A stretch of 64,000 nt of DNA from Paenibacillus phytohabitans (GCF_013141775.1 NZ_WHOB01000012.1:124001-188000); one strand, 5' to 3'. Counted from the stretch's first letter, positions 18,990-27,661 are shown. A program made the numbers and translations. The notes: a model not told the origin generated them from the letters alone.

Positions 18990-19150
18990 TTACGACACTC
19001 CATCCATCAAGTCAACAGGCATAACTCTCGCTTGCCCGGAAGAAACAGCTGCTTGGATCACTGCAGCCCTCACTCTCTCGACGACGTTTCTGTCCAGCAC
19101 TGCAGGAAATGGTGAATCCGGTGGTGTCCTTCATCTCCATGAGCGAATGG
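18990..19150 (-). pseudogene. Short enzyme remnant, possibly malic enzyme C-terminus
   Basis: The frame ending with TAA at 18990 reads FPAVLDRNVVERVRAAVIQ followed by AAVSSGQARVMPVDL. This pattern is reminiscent of the C-terminal helix of NAD(P)-dependent malic enzymes (VA.AVA.AA...GVAR). An in-frame stop lies just upstream. The assignment is weak. The remainder of 18957-19348 shows only the upstream region of the NlpC gene. Confidence 0.25.
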
Positions 19151-19348
19151 CCAATCTCCAACAAGCGGTCCCTGTACCAGGCATGTCAATAAAAAATAAT
19201 GACAAAATCGTAATCTATTTTTAATAAACGGCTTGTAAGCCTTGGAGGAGAAGTGAAATCGCAGTCATTAACAATTAATGTTAATAAATTCTGTGTTAGA
19301 GTTGAATCAGACAATTAACCAGACTGCAACAACAACAGGAGGTAACAT

Positions 19349-19996
19349 ATGAATACAACTCACGACACAAGACGTTTCCGCAACTTAAGTATCGTAGTCA
19401 GCTTGGGCGTGGTCTTGCTTACTGGCGCAACCGGCTTGATCGGCAGCAGCAGTACAGCATATGCGGCAACAAGTACATCTGCCTCAGACTCCGCATCTAC
19501 GAGCGTTGCCGATCAGGTCATTGCAACAGGTTTGAAATATCAGGGCGTCCGCTATGAATACGGTGCAGAGTCAGGGGATTCGAGTTCTTTTGACTGCTCT
19601 TCATTCACGCAGTTTATTTTCGAACAAAATGGAATCACACTCCCCCGTTCTTCCAAAGACCAGTCTACAACTGGAACATTTGTGCCAAGAAATGAGCTTC
19701 AGCCTGGCGATCTTGTATTTTTCTATTCTCCGATTCACCATGTAGCGGTATATATGGGCAACGGTAAAATACTTCATACGTACGGAGAAGATGGAGTGAC
19801 CATTACTGCTCTGGATACAGGCTGGTGGGATTCACATTATACAACAGCACGCCGTGTATTACCTGCTAACGGACAAGCTGTTTCAGATAGCGGATCTGCT
19901 ACTCCGGACACAATCTCCCCAGCTTCTCCCTCCGCTGATTCGTCTCAGGATCAGACGATCGGTGATGCTTGGGATTGGCTTAACAATATTAAATAA
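19349..19996 (+). CDS. Secreted NlpC/P60 cell-wall endopeptidase
   Basis: A 215-aa protein: signal peptide 1-40 with a likely cut after AYAA, an NlpC/P60 domain (about 55-165), and a Ser/Pro-rich tail ending in a Trp-containing segment. The catalytic set is visible as C83 in FDCSSF, H131 in HHVAVYMG and H143 in HTYG; RSSKDQ and LQPGDLVFF are family hallmarks. It should cleave D-Glu to diamino-acid links in peptidoglycan stems outside the cell. It lacks SH3 or LysM wall-binding domains. AGGAGG lies about seven bases before ATG 19349. It is monocistronic, one of only two clear plus-strand genes in the window. Confidence 0.93.
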   Translation: MNTTHDTRRFRNLSIVVSLGVVLLTGATGLIGSSSTAYAATSTSASDSASTSVADQVIATGLKYQGVRYEYGAESGDSSSFDCSSFTQFIFEQNGITLPRSSKDQSTTGTFVPRNELQPGDLVFFYSPIHHVAVYMGNGKILHTYGEDGVTITALDTGWWDSHYTTARRVLPANGQAVSDSGSATPDTISPASPSADSSQDQTIGDAWDWLNNIK

Positions 19997-20062
19997 GCTA
20001 CTTAATCATAAGAAGAATGAAGTTATCTTAAACGATGGAGTATGCGGTTTTACTATAATATG

Positions 20063-20098
20063 AAAACTCCTTAACCGTGTACTTGGTGAGGGAGTTTT
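20063..20098 (+). terminator. Terminator of the NlpC/P60 gene
   Basis: AAAACTCC (20063-20070) pairs with GGAGTTTT (20091-20098), with further inner pairing, followed by a short T tail. It is 67 bp after the stop. Confidence 0.6.
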
Positions 20099-20240
20099 TA
20101 GTGTGATTATTACAAGCAACGGAGGACCCATGGATTGTGAACGCCACAACCACTATACAATTGAACGGTATCGTTGAATTTGGAAGATTCACCCGTGTAT
20201 AACGCTGTAAATTCTCAAGTCCCGCATCTTTAGTTGTATC

Positions 20241-21680
20241 CTAAGCGTCAAATGAAACCCCGCGGGTAAACTCATTAATCTCCATAATTCCTGGCTCTGG
20301 CTGAAGGATTAGTCTGCCGTTGACTGAAAGGCGGGTGAAGCTGATATTGTTGATCGTCCGTTCTTCATCATAGCCAAAGATTTGGCTTGGATGACTGGTG
20401 TCGCCATTGTAAGTGATATCCTCAAAGCTGATATTCTCGATCCGGAATCCTGGTACGGGATTATAGTCTTTGTTCCATACTACTCTTAGGTCGATGAGAC
20501 GGCCCAGCTCAATATTCTCGACACGGATGTTGCGGTAGACCACATTCCGGACCGAATTATTATCACCTGCGTTGATAGCCAGCGCTCCCATATAATTCGG
20601 CTGCGGTTCATGGTGCTCCAGAATGTCGATGTTCTCAAATAGAATATTTTCAATAGTGTCTCCATTCTCCCGATGGTTCCCGTGGGTTCCGATCATCAGG
20701 GGATGAGCGACATCTGCCCAGAATACAGAGTTCCGCACGGTAATATGGCTGGTATCACCATAGTAATCCCACCGTGAGCCGTATATGGCTATACAATCAT
20801 CTGAAGTACGCAGAAACACATCGTCGATATCAATATGCGAGCAAGACATCATATCAATGCCGTCGGACCAGCCCCGGGTACTGAAGGATTTGAAATTCTG
20901 GATATGCACATGCTTGGATTGTCCCAAATAAATACTGTAATGCGGAGGATCCAGCGTAATAATCCCTTCAACCGAGATATTCTCCGAGAAGACGATGCGG
21001 ATTCCGCGGAATGCCGAGAAGCGGTGAAAGTCAGACAAGTAGAGAATGCCTCTGCCGCGTATCGAGACATTCTTCACATGGTCACAGACCATTGAACCGA
21101 CAACAATTGCCCCGCCGGCAATATACACGGTCGTGTCCGAAGGAATCTGCAGCAGCGTCTGCTCCAAATAATGCATCCCCGGAGCGAAATAGATCGTATC
21201 CGGCAGGTTGCCCCCTTCCACCTTGGGTGTTGCCAGCAGGCGGTAAATATCCTCCGTACGGTGAATGGCCGGCTTAAGCAGGAGAACATGATCTTGCACC
21301 GGGTCCGGCGTAACCGCCTCAATGGGATTTGCGAACAGATGAAGATTGCTGAACCGCTCTCCGTTAATCTCTACCGATAACTTCAGAGGCCGGTCTAAGG
21401 TGAAGGAAAGTGTCTTCTCCGTATGTTCAAAAGAAAGGTTTGCCGACAGCGGACGAATAACCGCTTCCTGAATGCTCTGCTTCAGGCTCTCAATCCGTAC
21501 TTCTACCCTTCCGCTCATATCAAAATAGGCCATAGAAGCTTGCCGCACATGGTGCATATCTACTTTAGCCTCGTACACAAACAGCTGCTCCCAAGCTTGT
21601 CCTGGATTCCTGACATACACGGCAAAGTCATCTGTGTTAATTGCCCCACCCGGTGCACTATAAACAATCGTCTTATTCAT
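20241..21680 (-). CDS. GH28-like beta-helix glycoside hydrolase with N-terminal beta domain
   Basis: A 479-aa protein. Residues 1-130 look like a beta-sandwich, followed by DTIYFAPGMHYL and a right-handed beta-helix. Catalytic-type motifs are WSDGIDMMSC and TSDDCIAIYG (paired aspartates) and the later IGTHGN histidine. These match pectin-degrading GH28 and the related GH49 dextranase layout, where the N-terminal domain is common. No signal peptide, so it acts on imported oligosaccharides. GGAGG lies just before ATG 21680. It follows another GH28 gene by 40 nt, forming a two-gene unit for breakdown of rhamno- or galacturonides. The exact substrate is not shown. Confidence 0.8.
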   Translation of the reverse strand: MNKTIVYSAPGGAINTDDFAVYVRNPGQAWEQLFVYEAKVDMHHVRQASMAYFDMSGRVEVRIESLKQSIQEAVIRPLSANLSFEHTEKTLSFTLDRPLKLSVEINGERFSNLHLFANPIEAVTPDPVQDHVLLLKPAIHRTEDIYRLLATPKVEGGNLPDTIYFAPGMHYLEQTLLQIPSDTTVYIAGGAIVVGSMVCDHVKNVSIRGRGILYLSDFHRFSAFRGIRIVFSENISVEGIITLDPPHYSIYLGQSKHVHIQNFKSFSTRGWSDGIDMMSCSHIDIDDVFLRTSDDCIAIYGSRWDYYGDTSHITVRNSVFWADVAHPLMIGTHGNHRENGDTIENILFENIDILEHHEPQPNYMGALAINAGDNNSVRNVVYRNIRVENIELGRLIDLRVVWNKDYNPVPGFRIENISFEDITYNGDTSHPSQIFGYDEERTINNISFTRLSVNGRLILQPEPGIMEINEFTRGVSFDA

Positions 21681-21720
21681 TTTTCCTCCATGTCGATGTT
21701 GTAGTTAATGATTAGTAACA

Positions 21721-23079
21721 TTAGTACTCCACTATTTCTTGCTTAAAGACCGTGCAGTTCTCGATAATATACGGCGCTCTTGTATCTTTATTAATAGCGT
21801 GAAGCTTTATCCCTTCCAGTGTCAGCCGCTCCACATTACGGATATCCATAAACGCCGCCCGGCTCCAGGTTGGATAATAGTTCTCGGATACTTGTTCCGG
21901 ATGGTTATACCGCATGTCCCATACCTTGGGATAAGCCGGGGGGATGTCTTCTTTATCAACGCCTCCAATAAAGGTATACGTAATATTCCTTAAGGTTACA
22001 TCGCGGATGGGATAACTGTCGCAGGCATCAATCCGGATTCCGTTGAAGGATGGAGAGCCCATTACATCGTCAGTGAAACGGTAGTGGGTATGCTGCATCT
22101 CCTCGTCGTCCGTCGCCGTAATATCCGCCAGCGTAATCCGCTCCATGGTCCCGATTTCCGGTATAACCTCAAGACCGACCGAAGAACCGATTACGTCCAG
22201 CCGGTTGTTCAGGATCATGAAGACCGGACGGGTTACATTCCGCATGACCAGGCCCTGTGCTACAATATCGGTAATGCTGCCGCCTTCTGTGCACTCCAGC
22301 TTGATTCCTTCACGCCATACATTCTCAAATGTACAGTTGTGGATGGTGACAGCAGAGATATCGCCTACAGATTTCAGCCCGATGCGGATTCCGGCGCAGA
22401 TAGAAGTGAAATGACAATTGACAATATGCACATTCTTCATCGGATACTCTTTGCTGCTGGCTTGTAAACAAAGATTGTCGTCGGTACCTAGTATTTTGCA
22501 ATTCGAGATAAACACATTTGTACAACCATCATAATCGAGGCCGTCCCCGTTATATTTTCTGTCATTACGAATGTCCAAATCCTCGCACCATATATTCTCA
22601 CTGTCCAAAAAAGCCGTTGTCCATGCCGTTGAATTATAGAGCCGCAGTCCCTTGACCTGAATGTTCGTACAGCGCAGAAACCGCATCATCATCGGACGAT
22701 AAATGCTGCCCTCATTCGGGAAGCTCTCCGCATTGCCGTTTATTTCACCTTGGCCGATTACCCCAATATTCACCGCATTCTCGGCATAAATAAAGCATTT
22801 ATCCATATCCTGTTCATTGATGTAACGGTTATAATGCGTTCCGTCCGGGTAGTCACTGATATCCGGATTGGCCAGCAGCACAGCAGACGGGTTCACCTGT
22901 AAATACACATTGGATTTCAGGAAAATGGTTCCCGAGACAAATGTACCGCCCGCAAGCACCACGGTTCCGCCACCCGCCTCAAAGCAAACATCAATCGCTT
23001 TCTGGATTGCTGCCGTATCCACGGCAATGCCGTCGGCCACAGCGCCATATTCTTTCGGATCAAAACTATCCTTCATCAT
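21721..23079 (-). CDS. GH28 polygalacturonase-family hydrolase
   Basis: A 452-aa cytoplasmic protein without signal peptide. The N-terminus is the standard GH28 entry (DPKEYGAVADG, then GGGTVVLAGGTF, FLKSNV). The catalytic region reads NGDGLDYDGC and GTDDNLCLQ, with CAGIRIGLKS following. Start ATG 23079 is preferred: the upstream TTG at 23091 is part of the GGAGGAG ribosome site. Likely role is hydrolysis of unsaturated or short rhamnogalacturonan oligomers, in keeping with the GH78 rhamnosidase at 28 kb. First gene of the pair with 20241-21680. Confidence 0.88.
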   Translation of the reverse strand: MMKDSFDPKEYGAVADGIAVDTAAIQKAIDVCFEAGGGTVVLAGGTFVSGTIFLKSNVYLQVNPSAVLLANPDISDYPDGTHYNRYINEQDMDKCFIYAENAVNIGVIGQGEINGNAESFPNEGSIYRPMMMRFLRCTNIQVKGLRLYNSTAWTTAFLDSENIWCEDLDIRNDRKYNGDGLDYDGCTNVFISNCKILGTDDNLCLQASSKEYPMKNVHIVNCHFTSICAGIRIGLKSVGDISAVTIHNCTFENVWREGIKLECTEGGSITDIVAQGLVMRNVTRPVFMILNNRLDVIGSSVGLEVIPEIGTMERITLADITATDDEEMQHTHYRFTDDVMGSPSFNGIRIDACDSYPIRDVTLRNITYTFIGGVDKEDIPPAYPKVWDMRYNHPEQVSENYYPTWSRAAFMDIRNVERLTLEGIKLHAINKDTRAPYIIENCTVFKQEIVEY

Positions 23080-23174
23080 TCGCTCCTCCAATTATCTTGA
23101 TGAAAACGATCATTATTCAAGCTTCGTGATAAGTGCTTCTCCGTCTTAATTGGTATGGATATTGCTATTGACCG

Positions 23175-23480
23175 CTATTTCTCCAGGAAGAATGCGGCCG
23201 CTTGGAACGGATCGGTCATCTGCACCTTCGGCAAGCCATCTGAGAGTTCCGTGTTTAAGGGGGCCGCTGCGTACATGGATGTGATCGTGAAAACTTCACT
23301 TCCACTACCTGGCCGTCATAATGGAACAGAGATGTTGTTTCCGCACCACGCATCGTTCGTCCCTGCGAGAAGCCGTTCGGATAGTTGTCTCCGTTGAAAG
23401 AATCTGCTTCAAGTTCTACCTCCGTTCCCATTATGCTAAATTGATGCTCCTCATATCGCTTAATTGTATTCCCGAGCGTG
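23175..23480 (-). pseudogene. 3' remnant, possibly Gfo/Idh/MocA oxidoreductase
   Basis: The frame from about 23473 reads IKRYEEHQFSIMGTEVELEA, then NYPNGFSQGRTMRGAETTSL and FHYDGQVVEV. A shift of one base near 23305 continues as FTITSMYAAAPLNTELSDG and ends VQMTDPFQAAAFFLEK at TAG 23175. The ending resembles the DPF-QA segment of Gfo/Idh/MocA sugar oxidoreductases. It would have belonged to the sugar locus upstream of the GH28 pair. The rest of 23092-23831 holds only a terminator and one operator-like site. Confidence 0.35.
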
Positions 23481-23701
23481 TATTAAAAGTTTCTGCAAAT
23501 TCACCTGAAATGTTTATATTTTGTCATACCTTCACCTGACCGGCAGCCGGTGCGTCAGCACGGGAACTCATAAAAAAGAGACCAACAGGCTTAATGGCAG
23601 CTGATGGCCTCTCCGTTGCTTCAGAAATACACTATTCCTTCTCTTCTTGCCGGACAGATGGTGGTTCGGTGATGTTAATGGACATAGTTTTCAATAAAAA
23701 A

Positions 23702-23729
23702 GACGAGACCTTATTTTCCCGGTCTCGTC
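23702..23729 (-). terminator. Terminator after the first MarR gene
   Basis: GACGAGACC (23702-23710) pairs with GGTCTCGTC (23721-23729). The A-run at 23695-23701 gives the T-tract on the minus strand. Confidence 0.75.
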
Positions 23730-23801
23730 CGCGCTAGGACAAAATAATTCATTATTCGAATTGAAAATTCATTTCTGAAGCTTGATTTCTCCCTATATTA
23801 G

Positions 23802-23813
23802 TTAGCATGCTAA
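23802..23813. promoter_or_regulatory. MarR-type box, TTAGCATGCTAA
   Basis: A perfect 12-bp palindrome just downstream of the MarR stop. It shares the pattern TTAG-N4-CTAA with sites at 24285 and 25414. Confidence 0.45.
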
Positions 23814-23831
23814 ATATGAGCAAGAGAGAAC

Positions 23832-24257
23832 TTAGCATAAGTTACTCTCCATTTCCTTCAAAAGCCGTCTTAACAGTAAGCGCTCTTCGGGTAAAATTGA
23901 TTTCAGTAATTTCTCTTGCTGCTGCTTCCACTTGACTTCGATTGGTTGTTCTAACTCTTTTCCCTTATCAGTTAAAAAAATTCGCATAACCCTTGCATCT
24001 TGTTCATCACGCTTGCGGTATATAAATCCGTTTTGCTCCAGTGACTTAACCATATTGGTAACCGTAGGCGGCTCACATTTCAGATGTTCACTTATTTGCA
24101 TTTGTGTAATCCCATCGCCTAACCACAAGCGATACAGCAAATTATCCTGGCCAACATAAAGGTTAAGTTCTCTTAGAGATTCACTGTAATCCCGGCGCAT
24201 TTGCGAAGAAATCCGGTCTAGCGACTGACGGATATCACAATCCACTGTATCATTCAT
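23832..24257 (-). CDS. MarR-family regulator
   Basis: A 141-aa winged-helix protein with the usual layout: dimer helices at both ends, recognition helix region ISEHLKCEPPTVTNMVKSLE (about 55-75) and wing RDEQDARVMRIFLTDKG (about 83-99). It probably represses its own gene and the nitronate monooxygenase just upstream (102 nt apart, same strand), since TTAG-N4-CTAA palindromes precede both. No Cys at the usual sensing position, one at residue 8 (CDIRQS) and one near the end. Ligand unknown. Confidence 0.88.
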   Translation of the reverse strand: MNDTVDCDIRQSLDRISSQMRRDYSESLRELNLYVGQDNLLYRLWLGDGITQMQISEHLKCEPPTVTNMVKSLEQNGFIYRKRDEQDARVMRIFLTDKGKELEQPIEVKWKQQQEKLLKSILPEERLLLRRLLKEMESNLC

Positions 24258-24284
24258 AGTTTACCCTCAACTTGTAAAGTATTT

Positions 24285-24296
24285 TTAGCGAACTAA
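24285..24296. promoter_or_regulatory. Probable MarR operator upstream of its own gene
   Basis: TTAGCGAACTAA lies 28-39 bp before the MarR start. Outer half-sites TTAG/CTAA are kept while the centre differs from the other two copies. Confidence 0.5.
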
Positions 24297-24359
24297 CTAT
24301 AACATGGTGAAATTGAGGTGTCTACCGGTGAACGGAGCTTTACGTGGATGGCCTATATT

Positions 24360-25328
24360 TTACTTGATACCAGCTGCCAGCTCATCAACCACTTCTTGTA
24401 CAGTTTGGATCTTTGTGATCGGCGTAATTCCAGTACCCACAGTGATAATACCACCTTCGCCGATACCTTCAAGCATACCGATACGAATTACACTAGAGCT
24501 ACCTCCTACCCTAGCAATTTCTTCACGAGATGCGCCCTGGTTATCCATAGCCACCAATTTTTCAGCAAACGGTGTAGGCAACGAACGGTAGTAAGCTGGT
24601 AAAGTACGGTACAACAACAAATCTGCTGCAGATGAATCCACTATCCTTTGCTTTACTGATTGTGCTGCGGGGTTTTCAACAGTAGGAATAAAACGGCTTC
24701 CTAAAAAGACACCTTCTGCCCCTAACTCAAAGGCACTTGCAACACCGCGAGCATCACCTATTCCACCAGCAGCGATCACTGGAATATCAAGCACATCAAC
24801 GATTATAGGCGTTATTGTAAACGTACCAATAATACTTGTCGGCAATGTTCCACCCTCATCAAACCCGGTAGCAACATAAACATCAACACCCATAGCTTGA
24901 GCAGACTTTGCATCTTCGATCGTTGGAGTTAAAGGACGGTAAACAATCTTAATGCCTGCTTCCTTTAGTGGGGTGATTATTTTTTCAGTTAGCGTTCCTT
25001 CAACACCATTAAGAAGAATAACTTGCACACCTTCTTCAATGACAACTTCCAAAATGGGCCAAGTAAACTTCATATCTGCATCAGTGATTAAAGTTGTACC
25101 AAATGGTTTATCCGTCAGTTCCTTTGTCTTCCGGATCTCACGGCGCATACGTTCCGCGGTTTCCTCCGGTGAGGTTGTTATTGTCGTTTGGCCGGCATTA
25201 GGACCAAGAATCCCTAACCCCCCCGCATTACTCACGGCAGCAACAAATTCAGCATTCGTAATCCAACTCATTGGTCCTTGTAAAATGGGTTTTTCAATTC
25301 CAAGAATCTCTGCTACACGATTGTTCAT
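24360..25328 (-). CDS. Nitronate monooxygenase (2-nitropropane dioxygenase family)
   Basis: A 322-aa FMN-dependent TIM barrel that oxidises alkyl nitronates. Visible family features: PILQGPMSWIT at the N-terminus, NAGGLGILGPN, the phosphate-binding stretch PVIAAGGIGDARGVASAFELGA and GAEGVFLGSRF. Start ATG 25328 is chosen since AGAGAGGA precedes it and the family begins NNRVAEILGI; the ATG at 25364 adds 12 unusual residues. It forms a small unit with the downstream MarR gene. Enoyl-ACP reductase II (FabK) shares this fold, but the sequence fits nitronate monooxygenase better. Confidence 0.85.
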   Translation of the reverse strand: MNNRVAEILGIEKPILQGPMSWITNAEFVAAVSNAGGLGILGPNAGQTTITTSPEETAERMRREIRKTKELTDKPFGTTLITDADMKFTWPILEVVIEEGVQVILLNGVEGTLTEKIITPLKEAGIKIVYRPLTPTIEDAKSAQAMGVDVYVATGFDEGGTLPTSIIGTFTITPIIVDVLDIPVIAAGGIGDARGVASAFELGAEGVFLGSRFIPTVENPAAQSVKQRIVDSSAADLLLYRTLPAYYRSLPTPFAEKLVAMDNQGASREEIARVGGSSSVIRIGMLEGIGEGGIITVGTGITPITKIQTVQEVVDELAAGIK

Positions 25329-25413
25329 TAATATTATCCTCTCTTTAGCACCATATAGTCGCAATACTGTATAGCATAATTGGTCTCCTCTACGGGTTAT
25401 GCTACAATAATCA

Positions 25414-25425
25414 TTAGCTTGCTAA
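25414..25425. promoter_or_regulatory. Probable MarR operator before the monooxygenase
   Basis: TTAGCTTGCTAA, a near-perfect palindrome about 86 bp before the monooxygenase ATG, same pattern as 23802 and 24285. Confidence 0.5.
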
Positions 25426-25507
25426 TAATATTTGTATCCGTTAGCAGCCATGGCAATATCATAAGTCCATACGTTTTATTTGCGAAGAAGGCAATTTAAA
25501 TGAACGT

Positions 25508-25525
25508 AGTACATATTTTTGTACT
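25508..25525. promoter_or_regulatory. Probable HxlR-family operator
   Basis: AGTACATATTTTTGTACT has 6-bp perfect arms and a 6-bp spacer. It lies 20-38 bp before the HxlR start, which fits autoregulation as in the YodB/HypR group, whose sites are also TAC/GTA palindromes with T-rich centres. Confidence 0.45.
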
Positions 25526-25545
25526 TTTAGACTGGGAGCGATATC

Positions 25546-25914
25546 ATGCGGGTATGTAATGAAGGATTTGAAAAAGAGTTTATTGATGAAAAAAGAGATA
25601 TGTACGCAATAGCCTTTACGCAAAATGTACTTTCGGGGCGATGGAAATACTTCATTATCTGGTATCTGGAAGGGGAAAGACGCCGGTTTACCGAGATCAA
25701 AAAATTCCTGGGAGGCTTGTCGCAAGGCTCGCTCACCAAGCAGCTCAAGGAGCTGGAGGACGACGGAATTATTCTGCGCGATGTGTATCCTGAAGTTCCC
25801 CCACGGGTCGAATATTCGCTGACAGAGAAAGGAAATAAGCTGCTGCCTGTCCTAAAGAAGATGGAGGAATTCGGTAACGAATATGGCGAGAAGCCTGAAT
25901 TAGATGAAGGATAA
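25546..25914 (+). CDS. HxlR-family winged-helix regulator
   Basis: A 122-aa protein. LSGRWKYFIIWYLEGERRRFTEI, GLSQGSLTKQLKELEDDGII and PPRVEYSLTEKG are the three classic HxlR segments. Cys4 in MRVCN sits where redox-sensing members (HypR, YodB, QorR) carry their reactive cysteine, so thiol or quinone sensing is plausible. GGGAGCG lies before the ATG. It is divergent from the nitronate monooxygenase and convergent with the quinone oxidoreductase at 26-27 kb; either could be its target. Confidence 0.88.
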   Translation: MRVCNEGFEKEFIDEKRDMYAIAFTQNVLSGRWKYFIIWYLEGERRRFTEIKKFLGGLSQGSLTKQLKELEDDGIILRDVYPEVPPRVEYSLTEKGNKLLPVLKKMEEFGNEYGEKPELDEG

Positions 25915-25966
25915 GGGTAAAGGCTCCCCCTATTCAGCCAGTACATAAAATCGCGCAATCCAAACC

Positions 25967-26031
25967 AAACACCTCCAAGATTATCTCCCTTTCTTACGAC
26001 TGGACAGGGTTCCATTCTCTTGAAGGTGTTT
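25967..26031. terminator. Long hairpin between convergent genes
   Basis: AAACACCTCCAAGA (25967-25980) pairs with TCTTGAAGGTGTTT (26018-26031) with one mismatch and a loop of about 37 nt. Short T and A runs flank it. It separates the HxlR gene from the oxidoreductase gene and may end both transcripts. Confidence 0.4.
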
Positions 26032-26065
26032 TGATCTGCTCATAATTAGGACCGGCCGGGGTTTG

Positions 26066-27004
26066 TTAGATGGAACTGATTTTCAGCAAAATTCTTCCCC
26101 GTCCATGTCTGGCTTCGCTCTTCTCCAGTGCTTGATCCGCTTGGCTTAACGGGAATATGGAATCAATCTCCGCTTTAATCATACCTTCGGCTATTAATTT
26201 CGTTAGATGCTGCAAGTCTTCCCGGTTAGGGAATTTGGTATTGAACTTAGCTGTAACGCCATATTTTTCAGCGTTTTCTTGGGAGGGATCTTGAGTTAAA
26301 GAAACCAGGATTCCGTCTTTTTTTAGAACCTGCCAGGATCTCGATTCTGTCTCGCCGCCAACGGAATCAACTACCAGATCTACGTCCTTTACGATATCTT
26401 CAAATTTTGTTGTGGTATAATCGATGACCTGATCAGCCCCCAACGATTTTACGAAGTCCACGTTTGAGGATGAAGCCGTTGCGATCACGGTTGCCCCTTT
26501 CCATTTAGCCAACTGAACTGCAAACTGTCCAACACCCCCTGCTGCCGCATGGAGGAGAAGGGTTTGCCCGGACTGGAGCTCACCTTCAGTGAACAAGGCT
26601 TTCCAGGCGCTTTCTGCTCCTGCTTTGATCGTTGCAGCATCCTCAAAAGTGAGATTTTCCGGCATCGCCATTAATTCTTGTTCCTTCGCAACCCCATATT
26701 CTGCATAAGCGCCTTTGATGCCGCCAAAAACTCGGTCTCCGGGCTTAAATTCCGTTACCGTTTGCCCCACCTCTTCGACAACTCCTGAAGCGTAGAAACC
26801 AGGGATATAGGGAAAGGTTACAGGAAACACATTTTGAAGCCAACCCTTACGAATTTTAAAATCAAGCGGAATGACCGTAGCATACACGATGCGAACCAGG
26901 ACTTCATCCGCTTGCGGTTGAGGGCGATCAATGGTGCCTAACCTCAAAACATTTGGATCCCCGTATTCGTTGACCTGAACAGCTTGCATAGATTTATTCG
27001 ACAT
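26066..27004 (-). CDS. NADPH:quinone oxidoreductase (zinc-free MDR family)
   Basis: A 312-aa medium-chain reductase. It keeps PGFYASGVVEEVG, the catalytic-fold GDRVFGG, and the NADP-binding AAAGGVGQFAVQLAKW at about 150-165; the zinc-ligand cysteines of alcohol dehydrogenases are absent. The expected role is reduction of quinones or enals. ATG 27004 is preferred because AGGAGGAGAG precedes it; the ATG at 27049 directly follows the stop of the MarR gene and has no ribosome site. It is second in an operon with that regulator, a common arrangement for quinone stress. Confidence 0.87.
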   Translation of the reverse strand: MSNKSMQAVQVNEYGDPNVLRLGTIDRPQPQADEVLVRIVYATVIPLDFKIRKGWLQNVFPVTFPYIPGFYASGVVEEVGQTVTEFKPGDRVFGGIKGAYAEYGVAKEQELMAMPENLTFEDAATIKAGAESAWKALFTEGELQSGQTLLLHAAAGGVGQFAVQLAKWKGATVIATASSSNVDFVKSLGADQVIDYTTTKFEDIVKDVDLVVDSVGGETESRSWQVLKKDGILVSLTQDPSQENAEKYGVTAKFNTKFPNREDLQHLTKLIAEGMIKAEIDSIFPLSQADQALEKSEARHGRGRILLKISSI

Positions 27005-27049
27005 GTTTATCTCTCCTCCTATATGATTAATGGTTTGGTTTACTTCCAT

Positions 27050-27526
27050 TTATTTTTCAAGATTTGCGGCTATTTTTTTGGCCAAAACTGCAAACTGAAC
27101 TTTTTCTTCAGCACTCAGATGTTCCGTTGTAATCTCCTCCAGCTTGCGCCAAGCCTGATCGACTCTGGTTTCTATATCGCGCCCTTCTTGGGTGAGTGAT
27201 ACTATGGTTACCCGTTTATCCACTTCGGAACGGTTGCAGCTGACGAGACCCGAAGTTTCCAAACGGCGTACGGACTTCGCTATGGTAGAGTGATCAAGCC
27301 GCAACGATTTTGTGAGATCATTCTGCGATTGACTGTCCCGGTGCCATAATTGCATCAGCACCAGTTCCTGGCCCGGGTATAAGCCTGCTTCCCGAAGCAG
27401 TTGTCCCGCAATTCGGTGATGGGAACGAGCCAGACTGAAGATCGAGAAATTCACGGGGAAATGCGTGACTGCGCTGATTTCATCCTCAATGGTTTCGCTC
27501 TTGTCACTAGGCTTCAATAAAGTCAT
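27050..27526 (-). CDS. MarR-family regulator of the oxidoreductase operon
   Basis: A 158-aa protein with recognition region LTKSLRLDHSTIAKSVRRLE (about 72-91) and wing RSEVDKRVTIVSLTQEG. A palindrome ATGTTG-N4-CAACAT sits 53-68 bp before its start, suggesting autorepression of the regulator-oxidoreductase operon. It has a single cysteine, in the SCNRS segment beside the wing, where a redox response is conceivable. Confidence 0.88.
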   Translation of the reverse strand: MTLLKPSDKSETIEDEISAVTHFPVNFSIFSLARSHHRIAGQLLREAGLYPGQELVLMQLWHRDSQSQNDLTKSLRLDHSTIAKSVRRLETSGLVSCNRSEVDKRVTIVSLTQEGRDIETRVDQAWRKLEEITTEHLSAEEKVQFAVLAKKIAANLEK

Positions 27527-27578
27527 CTCCTTTTATGTGGTCGTCAACATATATGCACACCTACAGTAACATTTAAAT

Positions 27579-27594
27579 ATGTTGCCGTCAACAT
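27579..27594. promoter_or_regulatory. Probable MarR operator
   Basis: ATGTTGCCGTCAACAT has 6-bp perfect arms. A second half-site, GTCAACAT, lies 36 bp nearer the gene (27543-27550), so two dimers may bind across the promoter. Confidence 0.55.
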
Positions 27595-27618
27595 AAATTC
27601 AATCAGACAAATTAAAAA

Positions 27619-27648
27619 CAGAACCCTTAAAGTGCTCTAAGGGTTCTG
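27619..27648. terminator. Bidirectional terminator
   Basis: CAGAACCCTTA (27619-27629) and TAAGGGTTCTG (27638-27648) form a perfect 11-bp stem with an 8-nt loop. A-rich left and T-rich right flanks fit termination on both strands. Confidence 0.75.
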
Positions 27649-27661
27649 TTTATTAAATTAT

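Noticed and set aside
20835..21380. Several overlapping frames of 70-90 codons on both strands inside the GH28-like gene
   Set aside because: They are antisense or out-of-frame readings of a GC-richer gene, with Arg/His-rich unnatural composition and no ribosome sites.
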